From: Rhipicephalus microplus
Lineage: Eukaryota > Arthropoda > Arachnida > Ixodida > Ixodidae
Direction of reading: 5' to 3'
DNA length: 64,000 nucleotides
NCBI RefSeq assembly: GCF_043290135.1
Contig: NC_134701.1
Coordinates: forward strand, 62,079,502 to 62,143,501
Shown here piece after piece: positions 54,562 through 64,000 of the stretch; position 1 is the first letter of the stretch, and each line of letters begins with the position of its first letter. The position numbers were made by a program, and so were the translations under genes. The notes beneath the pieces are model-generated. The model did no database searches. It saw nothing but the letters and a program-made list of their open reading frames with translations, and was not told the origin of the DNA.

Positions 54562-54804
54562 ACTTGTTGTGTACTCCTGAATGTGATGGTACAACATGCC
54601 ACATGGTTCACTTCTAATCACACCCTTTATCCACCTGGAGATAGCTTCCTGTGCAAGTGCGGGCAAAGCTATGTGGGTTCCCTTTTGTACATCTATTGTT
54701 ACGCCACATAGTTGTATTCACAGGCAGCTATTCTTCTGCTTGCGAACGAGGCTCACCTTCTCTTTATTTTTTAGTGAAATCTAATAGACAAGAAAGCCAA
54801 AGAA

Positions 54805-54856
54805 TCGATTAATATGTGGAATATAACGTCCCTAAACCACCATATGATTATGAGAG
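54805..54856 (-). mobile_element. 5'-truncated SINE tail with 11-bp target duplication
   Basis: 52 bp match, on minus, the end of the SINE at 28290 (CTAATCATATGGTGG-like and GGGACGTTA). They are flanked by AAGCCAAAGAA at 54794-54804 and 54857-54867. Confidence 0.85.
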
Positions 54857-55149
54857 AAGCCAAAGAAAGCCCCAAAAAATGTAGGAAATGCTAGTAAATA
54901 GTTTTTTCAGCACACCAGGTAGGAAAAAACCGTAACGGCCGCTCCGAAAATGACCGAGAACACAGGCGGTTTAACAATTTATTTCAGCAAGGTGAGCCTA
55001 AGACTTTAAATTAAAATATTCGAAGATAGCTGACTGCCACTTCTTTCACACGCTGGTAAGCACGACGCGTTTCTCAATAATCTGGAAGGCCGCATTGCTT
55101 TGAGCATCGCTTTGGTGTGCGACATACCTGCGAAGGTAGTCCAGAAACC

Positions 55150-55326
55150 GTGACGACTTCTCCGAAGTTGAGGTTGGCCGACTCTACTGCCAACTTATCA
55201 GAATAGTGAGCCTCGTGCTCGTCATCGTCATCGATGTCTCCATCTTAAGTTGCGATTGAGTTTGCAACAATCTCTGCAATGGTCTGGCACTCTGACGGCA
55301 GCATCCACAGTGACGTAGTCGTCGTA
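55150..55326 (-). pseudogene. C-terminal end of Tigger-like transposase
   Basis: Downstream of the inserted pogo element the Tigger frame resumes as DDYVTVDAA, then after a small shift ECQTIAEIVANSIAT and the acidic tail DGDIDDDDEHEAHYSDK. Acidic C-termini of this type are usual in Tigger transposases. The join to 57509 is exact at the duplicated TA. Confidence 0.7.
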
Positions 55327-57506
55327 CCGTATTTTTGCGCGTATAACCCGCCCCTGCATATAATCCGCACCCCCACTTTCAGCTCACCGAGAAAGAAAAA
55401 AAAAAAATCCTCGCGTATTGCCTGCACATTTGATATACAGGAAAGGCTGTACAAAAGCTACTGCTCAAGCAACATAGCACATATGTAGACAGAAAAAGCT
55501 TTATTTAGCAAGCAGAATACGCTGTCTGCAAGGCCAGTCACAATTCACTCACTGTCGCTGTTCTCGCTAGAGCTATCACTTGACCCGCAGTCCTCACTAT
55601 TATGCACAAGGTCATCTTCGGTTCCATCCATGTTGTTTGTGATGCAGCATTTCTTGAAACTTTTTCGCACCATCTCACCTGGAATGGCCTTCCATGCCTC
55701 GACAATTCACTTGCAGAATAGGGCAATATCAGGCCTTCGGACTCGTCCTGTTGGCGTCAAGTCGTAGCAGCCTTCGGCCATCCACTCTGCGTAATAGCGC
55801 TTGACATGCGCTTTGAAGGGCTTGTTAAGCGACACATCTAGAGGCTGCAACATTGACGTCATTCCACCGGGTATAACGACTAAGTCGGTGCCGTTGCGTG
55901 AAAGGCGGTCCTTCACTTCTTCAGTTGTGTGGCCGGGGAATGAGTCAAGAACAAGCATGGACCTCTTTGCGAGCATCACACCGGGCCTCTTCTCCCATAC
56001 CGTCTTGATCCAGTCTACAAACAAGTCACTGTTCATCCACGCGTTCTCGTGTGCGCGCACCACCATACCGGCAGGCAAATGAACCTTTGGTAGAGTTTTG
56101 CTTTTCAAGATGATGTACGGTCGCAGTTGCGTGCCATCGGCGAGGGCACAAAGAAAGACTGTGATACGCAGTTTCGTGTTCCCGCCGGTCAGCACGCTCA
56201 CCGAACTGCTGCCCGTCTTCTCAATCGTTGTGTCCAATGGCATTTCAAAATAAACAGGAGTTCTATCCGCATTGCCAATTTGCGAGAAAATTTAATTGTG
56301 CTGCTTTCGCAGGCCAATTACATACGTCTGGTGCTTGAGCAGCTTCTCCTCATAAGAAGCCGGCAAGTGTTGACATATTGTAGTCCGCCGTCTGATTGAG
56401 AGCCCTTGCCGCTTCATAAAGCGGTGCAGCCATCCGCGGCTCGCACAGAACTCGTGAGGTAGGCCTAGCTCCCTCGAAAGTCGCCGCGCTTCCACTTGGG
56501 CCATCTCGGTCGATACGGCGTGACCCCTGCTTCTCACATCTTCGATGAACTTTACTAGCTCCGCCTCCAGCTCAGGGTAGGCACCGGTCTTGGGGCCACG
56601 AAATGACCTACGGTAGCAGTGCGCGGCTTGTAGGCTCTCTTTCTTCTTTCTCCACAGTCGCACACAGGACTCGTCCACATCGTGCCGTCTTCCCGCTTCG
56701 CGATTTCCAAATTCCTCGGCGACGGCGATGATCTTAAGCTTTTGCTGTGCCGTGAAGGCCTGCCGCCGTATGCTACTCATGGTGACAGAACAGATCGACT
56801 TAGGCTTGGCGAACAGGTCGAGACGTGGAGAACTAGCGGTATCAGCAAGGTAAAGAGCGCTCACACTCGGCGACAACTTGATAGCACTACCCCACAGAAC
56901 ACCTACCAAACTACCCCTTCTAGTACACTGTAACAGCACCCTGGAAACAACAGAACCGAAATGCATGCCTGCTACCGCGTTAAAAAGTAGTACATTAATT
57001 TACTGATAATATCTCTATAGGCACTATAACATCTCATTTGCCTTGCTGAAATAAATACTGCTTTATTAATTATGGAACTTTCTTAGACAGCACCACCTTT
57101 TCGGCAAGCCCTTTCCAAAAGTAAACATGGCGTCTGTGACGTAGGGCCAAGTGGAGGGTCACTGAGCGGCAGCGAACGTCCAAAAAATATACTTGTGTGT
57201 GTGACAGTGAGATTTTACACTAAACAATCGAATTCTCTCCCCAAATTTTTTTCTAAACGCTTCAATGATGCAAGCAAGCGAAACCAAAATCAGCCGGAAG
57301 CTGCCGTGCTACTTGCGGAGCAACACGAATTTCGAATTTGCGAAAACCGCCTCCGTAGCCTTCGCTACACTGTTAAGGGGCTCTACAGCACAACACCCAT
57401 TGCTGTGAAGCAGCTTTATAGGAAAAACCCCGCATATTATCCGCCCCTCTACTTTGCCACGGAAATTTTTGGGTTTTTGGTGCGGGTTATACGCGCGAAA
57501 ATACGG
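55327..57506 (-). mobile_element. Pogo-type DNA transposon with 25-bp TIRs
   Basis: The ends CCGTATTTTTGCGCGTATAA plus CCCGC (55327-55351) and the complement at 57482-57506 differ at one position. The target duplication is TA (55325-55326, 57507-57508). Subterminal GCATATAATCCGC / GCATATTATCCGC repeats follow inside each end. It carries one transposase gene and lies inside the Tigger-like element in the same orientation. Confidence 0.93.
55545..56780 (-). pseudogene. Pogo-type transposase, two premature stops
   Basis: Starting at the Met at 56780 (MSSIRRQAFTAQQKLKIIAV), the first ~60 residues form a Psq/CENP-B-type helix-turn-helix. A second DNA-binding domain follows (SRELGLPHEFCASRGWLHRF, MKRQGLSIRRRT). 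The DDE core has QIGNADRTPVYFEMP with the first Asp and LVLDSFPGHTTEEV with the second; VVIPGGMTSMLQPLDVSLNK contains the third position (Asp). The single frame is broken by TAA at 56292-56294 and TGA at 55707-55709 and otherwise runs 412 codons to an acidic Ser-rich end. A longer N-terminus is possible but unlikely. Confidence 0.9.
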
Positions 57507-57707
57507 TATGTCATAGGTGGCATCGCATTCATTGCCTCATTGAGCTCTTGCTCACAAAAAGCTGCTTCTAAGTGTAGAGCTTCGATGCCAGGCTCCCCTT
57601 TGCTGTCCATACAGAACCCACACCTTGCGAAGCAGTGCTCTACAGTTGATGCGCCCACTGCATTCCACGCTGATGCGATGTAATGCAAGGCATCGAGTAC
57701 CTCGGGG

Positions 57708-57820
57708 AGAAGAGCCTCGTCGAGGTTCTCGTGCTTGGGGCCATGAGCTTGCTTGGCTTTCGGGCCGAAAAGAGCGGCATTCCCTTTAATCTCGGCATGC
57801 TTTGAGACGATGCTGTTGAG
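57708..57820 (-). repeat. Internal copy of transposase N-terminal segment
   Basis: 113 bp closely matching 58398-58510, in the same orientation and reading frame, with roughly a dozen differences. Confidence 0.88.
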
Positions 57821-58397
57821 GAAAAGGAGAACCCTCCTGTACTGTGAACCAATCTTATTATCGAAGTATCGAAAAAACTCTTTAAACAAAGCGCACGTCA
57901 TCCACGCACGACTGTTGCTTCTGTAGTGGCAAGGCAGCAGGGGAATGTTTTTCAAGCACCGTGGGTTTATAAACTTGCCTATCACCCACGGCTTTAGTTT
58001 CTCTGAGCTGTCCATATTGCAGCAAAGGAGCACTGTCGATCGGTCTTTGCTGCATTTGCCTCCGTGGCACACTGCCTTTCAGGCTTAATGATTTCGATGG
58101 CTGCACACAATAGAAGAGGCCTGTTTTGTCAGCATTGTAAGTGTCCTGAGGCTCGTTCCCCTCAAATAAAGCAGATAATGTGGGACTTTTAATCATCGGC
58201 TGTTTCCACGTTCACACTTTCCACTTCTCAGCTTACCGTTTTGTAAGCATTGCCATGCTTCTTGCGGAAATGGTCGATTCAGCCAATTGAACTGCAAAAT
58301 AAGTGATGCCAGTCTGTCAACCACTTTCATCGCCTTCTCACGTGAAATGCTGCCGACGAAGTTGATATCGGCAGTGAGAGATTGCTTGAACCAGGTC

Positions 58398-58510
58398 AGA
58401 AGAGCCTCGTCGAGGTTTCTGTGCTTGGCACCACGAGCTTGCTTGGCTTTCGGGCCGAAGAGAGCGGCATTCCCTTCAATCTCGGCACGCTTCGAGACGA
58501 TGCTGTTGAG
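58398..58510 (-). repeat. Original N-terminal segment copied to 57708-57820
   Basis: Lies in the normal N-terminal position of the Tigger-like transposase. Confidence 0.85.
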
Positions 58511-58655
58511 TGGTGACGATGGCAGTGCAAGGTCTTTGGCAGTGTCAGCCCTTTTTGGTTCTGGCTGCTTGTCGATTGCTTTAAGTACGTCCAGCCTTTC
58601 CTCAAAGGAAAGCACTTTCTACTTACATGACGCTTTTAAGGCTTGACAAAGATTG

Positions 58656-58892
58656 TGTAGCAAGAGAGGAAAACGGGACGGCGGCCAACGTGGTCGTGTC
58701 GTTCTCTCGTCACTTTATTATCAAAGGCGATTGCCGAAGCGGAGCGGCGGCGGCTGCCACGTCTGAACCGCCATGCCTGGTCCCGTTCTCTACCGCTCGC
58801 GCCTCGAGCTGTCGCGTGAGCTGCACGAGAGGCGCAGCGCGGTGGCTAGAAAAAAGACGATGATGATAAATGGCGATGATGATGACGCTACA
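58656..58892 (-). repeat. LTR (3' LTR on minus strand)
   Basis: 237 bp. Contains a GATGATGAT-rich end and TTTATTATCAAAGG. Pairs with 60617-60853. Confidence 0.88.
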
Positions 58893-59046
58893 GATTACTC
58901 CCCCCGCAGAAATGAAGCCGGAATGAAAATAATGAGAGCGTATATACAAGCGAGTTAGGTTCGCGAAACGAAACGGGGTCCGTGAGCAGTCAAGGTCGTC
59001 AACGGGAAGGGACAATCGGCAACCAGTGGGTCTCTGGCGGGCGACA

Positions 59047-60573
59047 CTAGGAGAAACGCAGCGGGCAAAGATGGAAGCGCCGGGTCGCTGTGGCCATAAA
59101 CACGAGCGTCCCATGATGACTTGGCGGGATCACTCGAGAGCGTGCCCGGTGCTTCAAGAATCCGTGTCTGACAAAGGTACACACAGGTGGAGCCGTGGGA
59201 GGGCGCCGGAGAGGCCGAGCCGGTGATGTTGGCGAGATGGTGCTATGCATTGAAACAGAACCAGGACGACCGAGTACTGAAACATAAAGGATGCGGCGGC
59301 GTCTCCAACAGCATACATGGCGCCGACATGGCTGTTGACAAGGAGCAGTGGGCTGGCAGTTCCGGCCCGGACGTAGCCGTCGATGGAACAACAACCTGAG
59401 CGTTGCAGTGTGGCTGACATGCCGGCACGGATGACCGAGTCGACGGGCGTAGAAACGCCGTGGTCGAAATAGCGCACGGAAGTCACTGCAGGCAGTTAGG
59501 TCCACTGTGATCGGTCTGCCGATGTTCCGCGCAAAGGCGGTAGTCGCCTGGGTCATGATGAGGGTCATGTCTGAATTCGTGGTAGATTTTTGCGTTGTGG
59601 TGTCGCCCTTCCAAGGCTCCAGAGGTTGGCCAAGGGATCCGGAAGGCGTAGGCTCTACCGGAGACTTGGCTGGCGCACCCGTGCTCGTCGGGGAAGCCTG
59701 GTGGATGTCCGCCTGTGTGGTGATTATGGATTGTGCTGGCTGCTCTGCCATTCGCAAATCTGTCATCTGGTCCTTGGTCATTGTAGCAGCATCTCGGAAG
59801 TTCTGCTGTAGCATGTCGCGGGCAACAACTTCAGCTGCGGGAGACGTCAAGGGAGATGGTAGTGGCTGCTTGCAGGATGCGCAGATTGCCAAGGTTGATG
59901 GAAGATCACGTTCATTGGATAATGTCGACTGTGGAAGCTCCGGAATCGGGTGCCGAATAATGGGTGAAAATATCTCGTGCTCAGACTCCGAGGCGCGCGG
60001 CAAGGTAGCCGTCGTGGAGTCTAGGGTCGCTGAGGTGTCGCGTGCCATTGATATCACAGAAATTGTGCATGTGGCAGGCACCTGTGGTGAACCTTTGTAC
60101 GTGGGCGCCAACGAAACGCAGCTATCGGTGGTGTAGTCAGTGGAAGTGCGAGCGTCTTCTACCTTGTCGTCGTGGTCGGGTGCAGGATTCAATGTTCCTG
60201 TGGCCGGATCTAAGGTGGAGGGAGTCGTAGCCGTAGTGGTGAGGTCGTGGTCATTAGAGGGTTGCGTGCCGGTTGGTAGCACACGTTGCGACGCAGTGAC
60301 AGCCCCAAAGTCGCGGGACCCTGGAAGTGGTCGGTACGTGTGGCCGTTGCGGGCGAGCACTGCAGTGCAGAGGGCATCGTAAGGCTGTGGGCTGGTGCTT
60401 GAAGCGGCAGCAAGATGGCGCAGCTCTACCAGAAGGGCGTCGAGAAGAATGGTGTGCATCAGCAGCTGGTCTGTGATGCCATTCACCGCAAGAACGGCGT
60501 CGAGCTGCATAAAACATACCTTGGGGTAAGTCGATTGGAACGGTGGCACTGGCGGGCAGAGTGGCGGAAGCAT
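59047..60573 (-). CDS. Unrecognised 508-codon ORF of LTR element
   Basis: A single long frame covers almost the whole interior, starting just inside the 5' LTR; a start at MQLDAVLAVNGITDQ (near 60510) is plausible. Residues ~20-90 are helical with hydrophobic heptads (LLMHTILLDALLVELRHLA), then a long Ser/Thr/Pro-rich region. A CASCKQPLP pair of Cys lies near the middle. The last third is Arg/His/Cys-rich and may be a frame-shifted or low-complexity read. It could be a minimal gag-like protein of a non-autonomous element. I recognise no domain. Confidence 0.45.
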   Translation of the reverse strand: MLPPLCPPVPPFQSTYPKVCFMQLDAVLAVNGITDQLLMHTILLDALLVELRHLAAASSTSPQPYDALCTAVLARNGHTYRPLPGSRDFGAVTASQRVLPTGTQPSNDHDLTTTATTPSTLDPATGTLNPAPDHDDKVEDARTSTDYTTDSCVSLAPTYKGSPQVPATCTISVISMARDTSATLDSTTATLPRASESEHEIFSPIIRHPIPELPQSTLSNERDLPSTLAICASCKQPLPSPLTSPAAEVVARDMLQQNFRDAATMTKDQMTDLRMAEQPAQSIITTQADIHQASPTSTGAPAKSPVEPTPSGSLGQPLEPWKGDTTTQKSTTNSDMTLIMTQATTAFARNIGRPITVDLTACSDFRALFRPRRFYARRLGHPCRHVSHTATLRLLFHRRLRPGRNCQPTAPCQQPCRRHVCCWRRRRILYVSVLGRPGSVSMHSTISPTSPARPLRRPPTAPPVCTFVRHGFLKHRARSRVIPPSHHGTLVFMATATRRFHLCPLRFS

Positions 60574-60616
60574 GGCAGCTGGTAGCTCGCCGAAGGGCGT
60601 GTCGTTCAGTCACCGA

Positions 60617-60853
60617 TGTAGCAAGAGAGGAAGACGGGACGGCGGCCAATATGGTCGCGTCGTTCTCTCGCCACTTTATTATCAAAGGCGATTGCCTAAG
60701 AGGAGCGGCGGCGGCTGCCATGTCTGAACCGCCGTGCCTGGTTCCATTCTCTACCGCTCGCGCCTCGACCTGTCGCGTGAGCTGCACGAGAGGCGCAGCG
60801 CGGTGGCTAGAAAAATGACGATGATGATGAATGGCGATGATGATGATGCTACA
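60617..60853 (-). repeat. LTR (5' LTR on minus strand)
   Basis: 237 bp, the same length as its partner. Confidence 0.88.
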
Positions 60854-60857
60854 ATTG

Positions 60858-61255
60858 CATTGACAAGTTCAATGGTAAGAGGCATCCCGCATTCCGTAGT
60901 GAAACTTCTGTTGTAAGCACAATGGTGATGGTGATAGCACTTTTCACAAATGGCCATCTAGGGGCGGCCTCTCCAACTTGCCTGCGGCTTCTTGCAGCCT
61001 GTTCCTTAGCCAAATCAGACCAAGACTGTCAAACATCAAATCGAAATGGCGATGCCCGAGTGGCTTCAGCGGACTAGGTTGCGTTGCATCATGGAGGAAC
61101 GTTGTCACACTTGCGACGTAACGGCAGGGTTCGCAATAAATACATATGATTCTATGAGAGCTTTGCCGGGACCGATAAAAGGCAACATAACAGAAAACGC
61201 AGCAGTGAGGAACATAACAGTGGGGTTTCACTGTAGCAATGGTGACGTAAATATG
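60858..61255. other. Non-coding stretch
   Basis: No supported gene. The sequence left of 58652 and right of 60857 should be contiguous in the pre-insertion site. Confidence 0.4.
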
Positions 61256-61340
61256 CAAGGAGTGCACGTGTGACCTTCAAATAGTGCGTCCGACGCTCTG
61301 CCAACTGAGCTATAGCGGTGGTCATCCCCTGTCCACATAA
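61256..61340 (-). repeat. tRNA-like SINE head (decayed)
   Basis: On minus, GCTATAGCTCAGTTGGCAGA matches a tRNA 5' half with A box, followed by GCGTCGGACGCACTATTTGAAGGT. The T arm and acceptor stem are not conserved, so this is not a functional tRNA gene. Confidence 0.55.
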
Positions 61341-61779
61341 TGGGGTATATATGTGCACTCAAGCATATGCGTGTTAGCGCCACTTGTAGCCATAACAGCA
61401 ATGGAACACTTTTTTTCTGCCTGCGTCGCAAAGCACGTGATCTTATTACAAGCTGTCAGCTGACCAGTAATCCCTCGTATGCTACCTGAAAGCATGAAGT
61501 CTGCTAAAACGAGGCCCTTGATATGAATGAAGGAAAGACGCGAAAACTTTAAGGGCTCTTCTTGCTTTTCTTCATAACATTAGTTGAAACTAACTGAAAG
61601 CTTTCTATTCGCATTGTACACTACAGTAATGTTCTTCTGTGAAATGGTCGAATGCATTGTTCTGCGAAGGAGCACAAGAGCAAGTTTTATGGTAGTGAGT
61701 GGCTTTTTTTAAATAACCATGAGCGACTAAACTGGGACTGTGCAGTCTGAAATTTTATGTAAGGGCTGTGAAGTCTCGA

Positions 61780-62165
61780 TGTGGGGAGCGCGCCACGCTC
61801 TAGGAGTGAACGCACACAGTAGACATGGTCGGAACAAACCAAACAACACTCATTTATTTACCCGCTTTTAGAACGACGATGTCGTCAGCTGAATTAATAT
61901 AACATCAATTGGGTATCAACACTCTAAAACATCCTTACGCAATATTAAAGAACACTCAACAAAATGACCAACAAGGTGGTGTCGCTTACGCTTGACTCGC
62001 CACAAGGGCCCCCGGCAGGTGGTGCGCGGTGCCGTGCACCGGAATCCCACTGCGAGAGACAGCCGTTTGCGCCAAACACTACCAGCTGAAGAAACTCGCT
62101 CAATTCTCTCCTGCCGCCACCAAGGCTTGCTGCCAGGGGTCACCGCCGGTGCTACCAAGTCCGCG
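61780..62165 (-). repeat. Decayed solo LTR related to 39347-39899
   Basis: Shared blocks in order include CGCCACGCTC, GGAGTGAACG, ACATGGTCGG, CATTTATTTACC, GACGATGTCGTC and, later, GAGACAGCCGTTTGCG-type and CCACCAAGGC words. Divergence is high and the 3' part is lost. No interior or partner LTR is visible. Confidence 0.75.
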
Positions 62166-62189
62166 TAACGGTGAAATGCGCTCTTTGCA

Positions 62190-64000
62190 GAGGCTCGTGA
62201 CGTCTATTTCAATATGTATTGTGAAACTGGTGGCGATTCATCGGCGGGCATCGTCCGTTCCAAAAACGCTGCTGATAGTTTGTCTGAAGAGTTGCGCGGC
62301 ACGTAATCAAAGCAATTTTCGCTAACAACTACACGCATACAAGCCGCCAGAATGTGTGTCACGTCTACTTCTGGACATCACGCACGGTCTAATTTCCCGT
62401 GCTTTTAGTCCACAGAAGAACCCCGGGAACGTGTCTCCCCTTCCCAAAAATTTTTTTTTTGCCATGGCATATATATAGCTCAACATTACCATTTATATGC
62501 CCCCCTTCAGATCAAGATGCACTCTCCTCCCCCCCCCCCCCCCCAAAAAAAATTACCTACGCCGCTGGCGATGGCAAAGATTGGTCGAGAATGTCCTTGT
62601 AATTGCTATTACAATGAAAAGAAAATGGCTTTCGCCTTTTAGTCATCTTGGGCGTATGCATAAGGTACCTTGTGAGGTTCTTTTTTTCTTTGTACACTGT
62701 TTTCTAGAACACTACAGGGGAATTTTAAAGCATAGACAGAATGCCCTAGCCACATAAAACATCGCTGCAAATGAAAAACGAAGTTTGTCAAGTTGTGTAG
62801 TTTCAGCACAGAGAGATGAGTGCTGGAAGAGGTTGGCTTTATCAGACTAGCTAAATGACGTCATATTAAGCCTAGCAGTATAATCGGTTGTGGAGAAAAA
62901 GAACCTTTCTATATCCTTGGAGTCGTCTAAGGGAAATGCAGTTGCGACTGTGTGTGTCTGCAGAGTTGTAGGTCACAGCGTTTGTCTATCATATATATTG
63001 CTAACCACATAAGTGTCTAGAATGTTATATTATGAAGTACAATTCTATTCAATCAGTATTATGTTTATTTTCTATGACGATAATCACTAAACCAGCTTTT
63101 TTTTTTTGGAATGGCCAACATAATCATGCCATTATTTTTGCATCAAATAGGGAGTGCTCATAAGATGACTGGCTTTATGAGGTTTCAAATTGATGGCCAT
63201 ATTTCTAGTTCTTCACAGGACAAAAGAGCATCAAAATAAATTTTCTTGTCCCTGAATGTAAATTAAATTTGCTTCTCCTCCAGGATGTGAAGTTAGCTGC
63301 TCCATATTGCTCTAAAATGAAAATTTTGCTGCTCCAAAGATCTTCAAAATGAAAATTTTTCTGCTCCGAAAATTGCTCCAAGTCAGGAGACCTTGGTGGG
63401 ATCACGTACACCAGCATTTTGTAGAGTTACGCGATATCTGGTCTAAAAGCGATACATGCTAGCCTTACAATTTGTTGCTATCGCATTCATTGCATGGCCA
63501 TTCCAGTGAAACTGTTTCTTTCTTTTTCTTCTTTTTTTTTGGTGGCAGCATTTGGAAAAGGAACAAAGGGATGGCAGTAACAGTACTCAAAAGAAGGGGG
63601 CCAAGTTGGTGGAGTGTCCAGTTCCCAGTACAGCTTTGCGGAGACTGGTGCACATGGTTGCTCATGGAACGCATGCACGTATTCTCGTTCATTTGACTGC
63701 AGTGCTTTATGCCTAACGACTTGGCAGTTGATGCTCGTGTTTTCATGTAGAACAATAAAAATACATGGGCAGCTGTACATAACTAAAAAAGTCACAGTTG
63801 CACCACAAGCAGTGGTAATATTGTGGCAACAAACGCAATAGAAGCAAACTGTAATGGTATATGAAGTGAAGCTGGCAGCCAACTCTTTTGGATCCAATCT
63901 CATGTAACTGTACAACACGCTGGTGTACGAGAATACAGCCACTTTTCGCAGCACTCTTCACGATGAGAGTGCTGGACGTAAAAGTGTGTGCGAGCCGCCC
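62190..64000. other. Non-coding stretch to window end
   Basis: Contains a poly-C run (62528-62544), poly-T runs (63098, 63531) and a short local duplication near 63297-63373 (CTCCAAAGATCTTC / CTGCTCC with AAAATGAAAATTTT). No exon or transposon with definable ends. Confidence 0.45.

Larger units (their letters stand above)
57509..58615 (-). pseudogene. Tigger-like transposase with internal self-copy
   Basis: From 58615: LSFEERLDVLKAI begins the N-terminal helix-turn-helix, then LNSIVSKRAEIEGNAALFGP, a CENP-B-type domain (FVGSISREKAMKVVDRLASL), and after a frame break the DDE core with DTYNADKTGLFY, SLKG, LLCCNMDSSEKLKPWVIGK and SNSRAWMTCALFKEFF. After VLLFL, where the second catalytic Asp and its neighbours belong, the sequence instead repeats the N-terminal segment (NSIVSKHAEIKGNAALFGPK to LDEALL). 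It then resumes with VLDALHYIASAWNAVGAS. The catalytic site is therefore gone. Confidence 0.85.
54868..58650 (-). mobile_element. Tigger-like DNA transposon, split and rearranged
   Basis: A second pogo-superfamily element whose transposase is read on minus from about 58615 to 57509 and, beyond the inserted element (55327-57506), from 55326 to about 55150. Its terminal repeats were not located, so the outer limits are approximate. Confidence 0.7.
58656..60853 (-). mobile_element. LTR retrotransposon with one unusual ORF
   Basis: Two 237-bp LTRs (58656-58892, 60617-60853), TGTAGC to GCTACA, with the target duplication ATTG at 58652-58655 and 60854-60857. The minus orientation is supported by a polypurine tract (GCGGGGGGAGTAATC) against the 58892 LTR. 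About 16 differences between LTRs by eye (about 7%) make it older than the element at 39347. It has no protease, RT or integrase. Confidence 0.9.

Noticed and set aside
61256..61340. Possible tRNA gene on minus strand
   Set aside because: Only the 5' half is tRNA-like; T arm and acceptor pairing are missing.
1..64000. CRISPR arrays, operons or bacterial contamination
   Set aside because: No regularly spaced direct repeats with unique spacers, no ribosome-binding-site-led gene runs, and the element content is typical of arthropods.

Overview
This is eukaryotic DNA, most likely from a hard tick (Ixodida, probably a metastriate such as Rhipicephalus). The reasons are a tRNA-headed SINE resembling the Ruka family described from Rhipicephalus, the mix of Gypsy, CR1/L2-like, RTE-like, pogo/Tigger and hAT elements, and intron-exon structure with GTAAG donors. 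There are no operons, CRISPR arrays or intact tRNA/rRNA genes. The genus call is inference.

Host coding signal is sparse and all on the + strand. Three exons (70-360, 2161-2448, 34819-35109) each encode one complete THAP zinc-finger domain of 96-97 codons. Each ends in phase 0 at a GTAAG donor. Three further short exon-like segments follow (44225-44296, 51145-51174, 51358-51474), also open and phase 0, with good splice sites. The simplest reading is a THAP locus with several variable first exons, possibly spliced to shared downstream exons across about 50 kb. A cluster of separate THAP genes whose ends I cannot see, or dead duplicates, remains possible.

The rest is mostly mobile DNA. 403-1253 is a TA-flanked MITE. 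6032-7993 is a TTAA-flanked element containing a second nested one (6600-7358), with a relative at 37534-38486. 8498-17292 is a Gypsy LTR element on +, with intact gag and broken pol, split by a second LTR element on - (11855-15248) that is bordered by a duplicated piece of the host pol. 17455-18467 is an RTE-like LINE fragment. 22430-27605 is a nearly full-length CR1/L2-like LINE on -. 28290-28524 is an intact SINE with a 13-bp target duplication. 29820-34430 is a LINE on + whose ORF1 is an SGNH-hydrolase-like protein. 39347-41704 is a young non-autonomous LTR element with a tRNA-Lys-type primer site and an AGCT duplication. 42575-43415 holds ~147-bp tandem units. 47813-51080 is a CR1-like LINE on -. 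51621-54561 is a hAT-like element with 15-bp inverted ends and an apparent 5-bp duplication. 54868-60853 is a nest: a pogo element inside a Tigger-like element whose transposase has an internal copy of its own N-terminal segment, next to an LTR element carrying one long unrecognised ORF. 61780-62165 is a decayed LTR related to that at 39347.

Most transposon genes are broken by stops or frameshifts, so the window reads as a large intron-rich host locus repeatedly invaded at different times. LTR divergence counted by eye is about 1% at 39347, 4% at 8498 and 7% at 58656.
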